Source: Euryodendron excelsum
Lineage: Eukaryota; Streptophyta; Magnoliopsida; Ericales; Pentaphylacaceae
Direction: 5' to 3'
NCBI GenBank assembly: GCA_033060915.1
Contig: CM065385.1
Coordinates: 18,598,501-18,662,500, forward strand
Length of the DNA: 64,000 nt
Shown here: positions 57,060-64,000 of the stretch, piece after piece
Layout: every line of letters starts with the position of its first letter
Numbering within the stretch: the stretch's first letter is position 1
Translations under genes and position numbers: made by a program
Notes under the pieces: generated by a model
The model's input: the letters and a program-made list of their open reading frames with translations, nothing else
Told to the model about the DNA's origin: nothing
The model's database searches: none

Positions 57060-58940
57060 TATTAGGATGATCAGTATATGTCTTAATAGAGAAGATACGG
57101 GCTTTTGAATTAAAGATAAAACAATGGCGAAAAACCAAGTTAATATCTTGGAAACTCAAGTCTAAGGAATTAGAGGTTGAACTTCATAAGCTTGACCTAA
57201 TGGGAGAAGATAAAGAACTTTCAGATGATCATATTCAAAGAAGAAGATCTATTAAGCACATGTTCTAGAAGCATTACTTGAGGGAGGAATCTTTCATCAG
57301 GTAGAAATCTATAAAATTATAGCTACAACAAGGAGATAAGAATACCAAATATTTCCATGCATCCATGAAGGTAAGATTCAGGAGAAATTTTATCGGTCAA
57401 TTGATTGACAAGGAATCAGTGGTATCGAATCCACTTTAGATTAAGGATATTGTTTTCAATCATTTTGCAAAAGGCTTTACTAAAAATTTTAATGCTCGAC
57501 CTATGCTAGAAGGGGAAGCCACTAGAAGGTTGAGGAAATTTATGGTGGATACTATTAGTAATAGCCGGACAGTCTTTCCTAAAGGTAGACAAATATTTGA
57601 TGGGATATTGATAGCAAATGAGCTAATTGATGACTGGAAGAGAAACAAGAGAAAAGGAATAATCATAAAATTGGACTTTAAGAAAGCTTTTGACCCTGTA
57701 AACTGGGACTTTCTCTTACAGAAGATGACTAAATTGGGATTTGGTGGAAAATGGTGTAAATGTATCAAAGAATGTTTATCTTTTGCTTAGGTTTCTGTAT
57801 TAGTCAGTGGAGCTCCAACAAAATAATTTAAAATGTCAAAAGGCTTGAGACAAGGTGATTCACTATCTCCTTTCTTATTTCATATAGTTATTGAAGGATT
57901 AATATATTATTATCAAGAGCAAGAAGCTTGGGGCTGATCAAGGGCTGCTTTTTAGGACATAATAGGATGACAATTACTCACTAGTAGTTTACAGATGACA
58001 TATTAATTTTTAGTTTAGCAAATTTGATGGAAATCAAGAATCTCAAGAGAATCCTGAGATGTTTTGAACTTCTCTCAGGCCTAAAAATCAATTTTCATAA
58101 ATTTGTGGTCAGTGGGGTTACAGTGGAAGAGGATTATCTTTATAATATGATGAATATCCTTAGATGCAAGAAGCAAAGTCTTCCAATGAATTACCTTGGT
58201 CTAAAAATAGGGTTCAATCCCAGAAGGGTAAGTTGCTGGAATGAGGTTCTGGATAAAATTAAGTCCAAGTTAGCCTTATGGAAAAAGAGTTATTTGTCAA
58301 TGGGGGTAGGTTAACTCTGATAAAATCTACTTTGGCAAATCTACCTATATATTACCTTTCAATGTATGGAGCTCTTATTGAAGTTTGCAAGGAAATAGAA
58401 AAAATGCAAATGAGATTTCTATAGGGAGACTTGGGAACCAAAAAAGGAATTCACTGTATTAAATGGAATAAGGTGACCGTTAGCAAGCAGAAAGGAGGCT
58501 TAGGTCTTGATCCCTATCAGAGTGATGAACGTAGCTCTCTTGGCAAAATGGTGGTGGAAATTTGCAAGAGATAGGAATGCAATATGGAGAAGAGTTATAT
58601 GCTATAAATACAAGCTGGATAATTCAACATGGACATTTCCAAGAGAGGCAAGGGATAATTACTCAATTATGATGAAAGACAATCTCATGTCAATGGATGA
58701 CCAACAATCATTTAAAGAGATCTTGATGTCTAACCTCACAGTTATTATTGGCAAAAGAACCTTAACTAATTTCTGGAATGAACCATGGGTGAATGGATCA
58801 TCTCTAAGGTATAGGTTTTTCAGATTATTTATGTTGTCTGAGCAGAAAAGTGTAAAGACTGCTGAAATTAAAGACCTCTCAGACTCTTGGAATTTCATAT
58901 TTAGAAAAAGGTTATTTTCTTGGGAAGTGATCACTTGTAA
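57060..58940 (+). pseudogene. L1-type LINE, reverse transcriptase part (5' truncated)
   Basis: The LINE starts inside ORF2 after its 5'-truncation. Readable parts are a linker (GDKNTKYFHAS, RRRSIKH), then KFMVDTISNSRTVFPKGRQI, FDGILIANELIDDWKR, IIKLDFKKAFD-VNWDFLL, GFGGKWCKCI, GLRQGDSLSPFLF, and the catalytic box FTDD at about 57990, normally FADD. Two stops directly precede it. About 110 codons usual before the GRQI block are missing between RPMLEGEA and RRLRKF (near 57525). Later come LSGLKINFHK, MNYLGLKIG and LTNFWNEPWV. The frame runs open to the insertion at 58940. It is inactive. Confidence 0.85.
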
Positions 58941-60180
58941 ATAATGTGATTGAAATTTGCCAGTGTGCGGTTGTGATGCAGTAATAACTCGATAAATCAA
59001 TATCAAATCCACAAGGAATGGTTAACAAAACATGCAAAGTTGAAGCTAAAAATTCACCTATAGTAAAAGATAAATTCACCCACGGTAAATTATTATAAAG
59101 CAACTAAGCCATGCTAAATACCTTAGTATTACAATGGTTTCAGTTGGAACCTAAGCCAACCTGTTTGAATTCCACCAAGAATAATACCGTTGAGATATAA
59201 ACAGTTGGTGCAAAAAAATAGTAACCAAAAGAAAAATGTTTTTCTTTGGAAGGTTTGATGATTATGGAACTAAATTTTAAATAACAAATATGATATTGAA
59301 TCCAATTGATCAGACCACCCGATTCACCCGAAATATCAAAGGAGGTTTTGTAACTCAAATCATTAACTTTGTCTTGAGCCAGGGATTTGGAAGATTTAGG
59401 AATAAAAATATAATTTCAATAATAATTAAATCTAGAATAACAAAATTAACATTATAGATTCATGCCATCCATTTGTATATACCAGCTGCTTTGTCAAGGC
59501 GGAAGGCATTACAAACATAGTCAAGAATCTAAGTTCTCTCAAAGATCTAGAATTTAATTCCTAAGAAATATCAATTACCTCTGTTGATATCCCAAAATCC
59601 TCAGATGATCTTCACAATTGGCTCCAAGAATAAAATTGACTACTCATAATATTGAAGAGACTTGACTTGAAAAAAATGACTTCATAAATAATTAGAAGCT
59701 CCTACATATATCTCTCTCTCTTGCCTCCTCTCAAGCTTCCTCTCTTGCCTCTCTTGGTGTTGCTATTTAAAGACTCACAAGATGAAGCCATCCATTCCCT
59801 ATAATAATGTATTATTCTTTTTTCTAATTATTAATTTCTTCTTGTGTCTTGTTTCCATGTCAATTGCCATTTTTCCATATGAGTTGTCTTCTTTTCATGT
59901 CAATTTTCATGTGAGTTTGCTCTCTCTTTTATCCAAAAGCTAAAACATGTCTTGCTTGTTTTGGTAGAATTATTGAAAAATAGATGTTTGCCCATATGAG
60001 TGGGCTCCAATCAATGAAGACTCCTTTCTTTCTATGTGAGTTTGCTCCCTCTTTTATCTAAAAGCCTACAAAATGCTCAATGAAATTTATTAGGATTAAA
60101 AGTAAATTAATTAAAACTATTTATAATTGTTTTAATGCTAACAAACACAAATTAGAAACTTGTAATTACATTTTTACAAG
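58941..60180 (-). mobile_element. LTR-like insertion in the LINE (1.2 kb)
   Basis: The LINE reading leaves off at EVITC and resumes at NQENDRLKEL across this block. On the minus strand its last part contains CCTTGTGGATTTGATATTGA, CGAGTTATTACTGCATCACA and ACCGCACACTGG, the pattern at the 3' end of Athila/other gypsy LTRs. TG...CA ends and the target duplication could not be fixed; GTAA stands on both sides. There are no genes. It is probably a solo LTR. Confidence 0.55.
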
Positions 60181-61007
60181 GTAATCAGGAGAATGATAGG
60201 CTTAAGGAACTTCTAATACAAATTGAAAATGTGGTTCAAATGGTGAGGGGAATGATTATATAAAATCAAAGCAAGTTCAGATGGCTCTTTCACAGTCAAC
60301 CCTTTCTGCACATTGGTTGAAGGGGAGTGTCAACAGGATCAAGTACTGTTGGAAAAAATATGGAAATCTTGGACTTCATTAAAGGTTCGAATATTTTGCT
60401 GGCTGCCCATACAAAAAATATCAAAACTAGAGTCTTCCTATTATATAGAATATTCTACACCAGAATGAAAGTGCAAATTGTGTGTTGTGTGAAAAGGAGT
60501 TGGAAAACTCTGATCATCTTCTTCTTCAGTGCAGATTATCATGGCTAATTTGGAGCAACATTTTAAAATGATGGGGTGCTGAATGGGTAAGCCTTGGCTC
60601 TATAATGGAGCATCTGGACTGGTGGTTTCACACTAAGAATGAGAATCTTGGAAAACCAATTTGGGAAGCTCTGTTTTTAGCCACATTGTGGAACATTTAG
60701 CTAGCTAGGAATGATACTCTTTTTAACCAAAATCAGAGCAGCTGGGAAGGTATTGTGGAATCAATAAAGTTGCAAGTGATGTTTTGGATTCAAGATAAGC
60801 TTACAGCTAGAGCCTTCAATTCTTATAGTTTCTTCCATTCTATTAAAGTTGTTAAATCCCTTAGTTCTTCCTTGCTAATTTGAGTATCCCTTTTCTTTAT
60901 TTGGGAAGTTGGAACCTTTTTAACAATGTATTAGGTCTATCGCTTGTTTTGTCCTCTATATTACATAAAAAAAATTTGTTTTACCGTTCAAAAAAAAAAA
61001 AAAAAAA
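60181..61007 (+). pseudogene. L1-type LINE, C-terminal zinc finger part and poly(A)
   Basis: Continuation of ORF2. The zf-RVT motif is seen near 60475-60540 (NCVLCEKELENSDHLLLQC), and then LWN and ARNDTLFNQNQSSWEGIVESIK. Several frameshifts and stops are present. An 18-base poly(A) run ends at 61007. The sequence CAATGCAGTTCTCAAAC follows at 61008-61024 and matches CAATGCACTTCTCAGAC at 57043-57059 with two mismatches, a 17-bp target duplication that defines the insertion as 57060-61007. Confidence 0.82.
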
Positions 61008-61054
61008 CAATGCAGTTCTCAAACCGATACATTTTGTTTGCAATATGTTAGGAG

Positions 61055-61220
61055 AGTAAATGAAAAATTATTATCTGCTAGGCATATATTCACAAAAGTA
61101 TGCCACTTAAATTATCCTTATATTTACATGTCATTTCAATAAACATTTATTATAATTAGAAAAGTTAACTTACATACTTTTGTGAAGCTATGCAAGTCAA
61201 ATAATAATTTTTCATTTGTT
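61055..61220. repeat. Foldback (inverted repeat) inside the MULE remnant
   Basis: Arms at 61055-61103 and 61171-61220: TGAAAAATTATTATCTGCTA pairs with the complement of TCAAATAATAATTTTTCA, and TTCACAAAAGTATG with CATACTTTTGTGAA. The loop is about 67 bp. It may be part of the TIR structure or an independent MITE. Confidence 0.75.
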
Positions 61221-61363
61221 TTCTTGACAATTACTAGTAGATAATGTTGATTGATACAAAATAGTAGTTTAAGGGGTCAATGTATCACATTTTAAATTTT
61301 AAAAAGATTTAATGATACTAAATCGTAGTTTAGGAGACGTTGTTGTAATTATCTCTTTTACTA

Positions 61364-63163
61364 ATATAGAAACCATAAACAAAGTCACACAATCCTCTTA
61401 ACCTAAGTGTGCTCACAGGCGAATTGACACTTAGATCCTCGAGAGTAAATCCTTCATGAATCCTTGCTCACTTTATTAGTTTTAATTATCAACCAATTTA
61501 GTCCTTTTTCATGAATATTGAATAGTAATACTTAAAAGATGTTTGGTAGCATATGTTAAATATTTATAAAACACTTGAAATGTGCTTTTCTCTTGGATTT
61601 GTGTAGTTTTGATTTTATATTTGAGCAGCTATTTAGAAATTGGGTCAACTATTAGGCACTTTTGTATGAAATTTGGTTCTCATAGATTACATTTTCTATG
61701 GCTTGCTAATAAATATCACTTCAACAAAAAAATAATATTTAGTAGTATCATTTTGTTGACATTTTTAAAGAAAGTATTATTAAAACTCCTCTATTGGCCT
61801 TTCTTAAAAAATTATCACCGAACAATATGCATATTGGACTCTTTGAATGGCATCTTATTGAAACATGTCACCAAAAATATAACTCCATGTTGCCCCTTGT
61901 TGAACCACAATCGAAATTACTAATTAGTACGTATAATTGTATTTGTACGTTAAGTTCCATGAATTGATGCTGTAGTGACGCTTTTTTTTTTTTTTTTTGG
62001 TTATTATCACCCAAAGAAAAAGTAAAGGCATAGATTCAAGTCGAATTATAGTTGTCAGCAAATTTGTTTTATATCTTCAAATTTATTGCTTTGTATTTAA
62101 TGGCGCTAAAAAAATCCACTAAAACAAGAAGCATTTGCATTTTTAATCTATAGTAGTGGTACATACGGAGTGTTTGAAACACCATGATATGTGAAGTTGC
62201 GGCAATTGCAAGTGCCCCCGAACAATCTACAACAACACTTACGATGCCATCGGTTGACATATTAGGTGTGTTTATAAGTGCCACTGAAACAACACTAACA
62301 ACTAGAGTGTCATGGGTATTCATGGTGTTTTTAGAAAATGCCCATAGGTAATTTAAAAACAAAAAAGTCACAAAAATGGCTTGTAGCGATGCTTTTGAGT
62401 GCCGCTAAACCATAATTTTGTATGCAAGTATATACATATAAGAATGCTCGTTGTATATTTAAGAGTATACGTTCATTTATTTGTTATGGCATTCTAAAGG
62501 TGCACCGCTTTATGAATTTTACTTTTTTTCAAAATTTGTCGGTCTTGTGCTTTCACTCCCTTTACTCTTGGTCTATTCCGCTTTACATGACAGACTATCT
62601 GTTTGGTATAACTTAAATTTATCTTTTTTCATTTTACTTTTTTGGCTTATAAGCAAAAAATACTAAATTTTTTTAATTTTTTTTAATTTTATAAGCTAAG
62701 ATAGGAAAAAAAATATTAAAAAAATTTTGACATTTTTACTTATAAACCAAAAAAAAACTTGAAAAAAAAATTGTACCAAAATTATATATGTAAATTAGGT
62801 GTTCATCTTCTCTCCATGTATAGTTTCATCATCTCCATCATCAAAAATGGCTATTGAGCCTAGCCTTTTCCATCTACATAGTAGAGCTCAGTGAAATTAG
62901 ATTGCTCCACCCTCTTCCTTCCCAACCTAATCGGCTAATCCAACTCGTATGGACAAGGTTGAATGGTCTTAAGTTCCCTAATCGCAGTGCTATTGCTTCT
63001 AGACTATACAAGGTTCATGAAGAATGAGCCCCTTTTGCAAACACAAGCTCATAATATTTGCTCTTTATATTTAATAATTATTTTAAGGTAATATCTTATG
63101 AGGCTACCTTTGATCAATTCTTATGGTTTTCTTAATTGTTAATTGAGGTCCTTTTGGAGTCTT
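61364..63163. other. AT-rich region with foldbacks, no recognised gene
   Basis: About 1.8 kb. 61990-62410 contains GCTGTAGTGACGC and TTGTAGCGATGCTTTTGAGT with GCCGCTAAA, wording seen at ends of some CACTA-like elements, not provable here. An AT-rich inverted repeat lies at about 62600-62785 (TTTTGGCTTATAAGC against GGTTTATAAGT). Short open frames look non-coding. Confidence 0.4.
62600..62785. repeat. AT-rich inverted repeat, probable MITE
   Basis: Left arm with TTTGGTATAA and TTTTGGCTTATAAGCAAAAA; right arm in reverse complement with TTTGGTACAA and TTGGTTTATAAGTAAAAAT. The arms are about 80 bp with many A/T mismatches. Confidence 0.5.
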
Positions 63164-63171
63164 GTCATGAG

Positions 63172-63671
63172 CAAAAGCGGAGGCAGCTAATGTCTCGAGA
63201 GGCTCTTGCCCCAACTCAACTTAAAAAAAAAATTCACTTTTATCTATAGTTTTCAAAATAAAATTCAGTTTTACCCTTTAAAAATTTCTAAATGCTCCCT
63301 AGGATTTTGAAAATTTGTATTTTAGCCTATATTTAGAAATAATTTTTCCTTTACCCCTAGAATTTTGAAAAGTCAACTATTTTTTCCCTCAATTTTAGAA
63401 ATAATTTTCTATTTGCCCCCTCAAATTTTTAAAAGTTCTAATTTTACTAATGGTTTTAGAAATGTTTTTCAATTTTCTATCTTGAAAATATATAAATGTC
63501 CACCTTCAATATTTATTTACTTTAAAGACCCATTTATATATTCATAAAATTTAATATTATATATATAATATATATGAAATAAAATGTTCCAATATTGATT
63601 AAAAAGAAAAAAAAAATTCTTGGTAGTGATTAATAGTTGCCTCCTGGATTAATTGTCTAGCTCTGCCACTG
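63172..63671. mobile_element. hAT-like MITE (500 bp)
   Basis: GTCATGAG stands at 63164-63171 and 63672-63679, an 8-bp duplication as for hAT elements. Ends are CAAAAGCGGAGGCAGCTA and, in reverse complement, CAGTGGCAGAGCTAG, imperfect inverted repeats of the widespread CAGTGGCGGAGC type. The interior is AT-rich and has no transposase. Confidence 0.75.
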
Positions 63672-63840
63672 GTCATGAGCTCTTTTTTCTTTTCTTTTTT
63701 TCTTTTTTTTTTTCAGAGGCATAGTTATAGAACTTCAAAAATAATAACTTGTCATGAAATCATGTTTCCACGTTAAGGTTGAATATTTATGTCAAATTTA
63801 TCAGCCAAAACCATAGTATCAGAGTAGTTAAACACGGTGA

Positions 63841-64000
63841 AATGATAACGAAAACCAAGGGGGAGCTCTAGTCAAGCAGCGGCAGTGTGAGAAATTCCTT
63901 CAGTGCTTGAATCAATGTCATCTTATGGATATAGGTTTTGCCGGGCCAGTGTACACCTGGATAAATTCTCGCGGTGGCATAAATACTATTCGTGAGCGCT
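63841..64000 (+). pseudogene. L1-type LINE endonuclease fragment at window edge
   Basis: An open frame running off the window contains ENQGGALVKQRQCEKFLQCL, then LMDIGFAGPVYTWINSR and a final IRER. This matches the end of the apurinic-type endonuclease domain of plant L1 elements (family: F-x3-L, L-D-L-G-F-x-G-x-x-F-T-W-x-N, I-x-E-R-L). A stop stands upstream at 63838-63840, so either the copy begins here by 5' truncation or is broken. It is not part of the LINE at 57060 and may be a more complete second one. Confidence 0.7.

Larger units (their letters stand above)
56716..61354. mobile_element. MULE-like DNA transposon remnant with nested LINE
   Basis: Terminal inverted repeats of about 105 bp: left GGGTGTAATTACTACGACAC (56716-56822) and, in reverse complement, right GAGATAATTACAACAACGTC (61250-61354). 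Both continue CTCCTAAACTAYGA and ACATTGA-CCCT-AACTA. Flanks TTTTTACTA (56707-56715) and CTTTTACTA (61355-61363) form a 9-bp duplication with one mismatch, as in Mutator-like elements. Without the LINE the element is about 0.7 kb and non-autonomous; no transposase is seen. Confidence 0.75.

Noticed and set aside
61990..62410. CACTA transposon
   Set aside because: Only short similar words near both ends; no CACTA termini or 3-bp duplication could be identified.

Overview
This window is repeat-dense intergenic DNA from a flowering plant. It holds plant-specific retrotransposon lineages: a Sirevirus-type Ty1/copia element, a Tat-lineage Ty3/gypsy element with a second RNase H, and an L1-type LINE. 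I recognise no host protein-coding gene, tRNA or rRNA gene. Most open frames in the repeats are chance products of low-complexity sequence. Species cannot be named; the deep nesting suggests heterochromatin, for example pericentromeric.

Layout, left to right. (1) 1-18683: a decayed Tat-type gypsy element on the + strand (protease, RT, RNase H, second RNase H at 2046-4920; integrase at 14521-15430; a 10-unit tandem array; an antisense coding remnant; a probable 3' LTR). It is split by a 461-bp MITE in the protease and by very long LTR-like units. (2) The long units form one family, called 'G' here (about 4.4-5.7 kb, TG...CA ends, no genes). G1 (1-2048, -), G2 (4921-5397 plus 11024-14520, -), G3 (5398-11018, +), G4 (19443-25142, +), G5 (25918-27667 plus 39104-41724, +) and G6 (44047-48788, +). 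G3 and G4 have perfect 5-bp target duplications (ACTGT, CCTAG) and G5 a near-perfect one, so these three are solo LTRs. G3 sits inside G2, and G5 is split by the copia element. (3) 18684-50525: three copies of a gypsy-like LTR plus pre-LTR sequence ('X'), two of which share the same junction to a G fragment, implying duplication. (4) 27668-39098: a complete, very young Sirevirus (minus strand) with two nearly identical 1.76-kb LTRs, 5-bp duplication TCTTG, tRNA-iMet primer site, gag, protease, integrase, RT/RNase H, a third ORF and a polypurine tract. (5) 50526-64000: lower-copy AT-rich DNA with a short non-autonomous copia-like element (53386-55282), a MULE-like element (56716-61354) carrying a 5'-truncated L1 which itself carries an LTR-like insert, a foldback, a hAT-like MITE (63172-63671), and the start of another L1 endonuclease at the right edge.

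The strongest unexplained signal is in the G family. Downstream of a conserved TATA box at about two-thirds of its length lie arrays of 28-bp units, each able to fold into a 5-bp hairpin. The stem is GAGTA/TACTC in the first array and GAGTG/CACTC in the second, a paired change that keeps the stem, and the loop varies in other copies. The same LTRs carry about 2 kb that is nearly free of C on one strand, a variable array of about 155-bp units, and inverted repeats just past the promoter.

All boundaries come from reading the sequence by eye. Repeat edges given as approximate could move by tens of bases. No alignment or database search was run.
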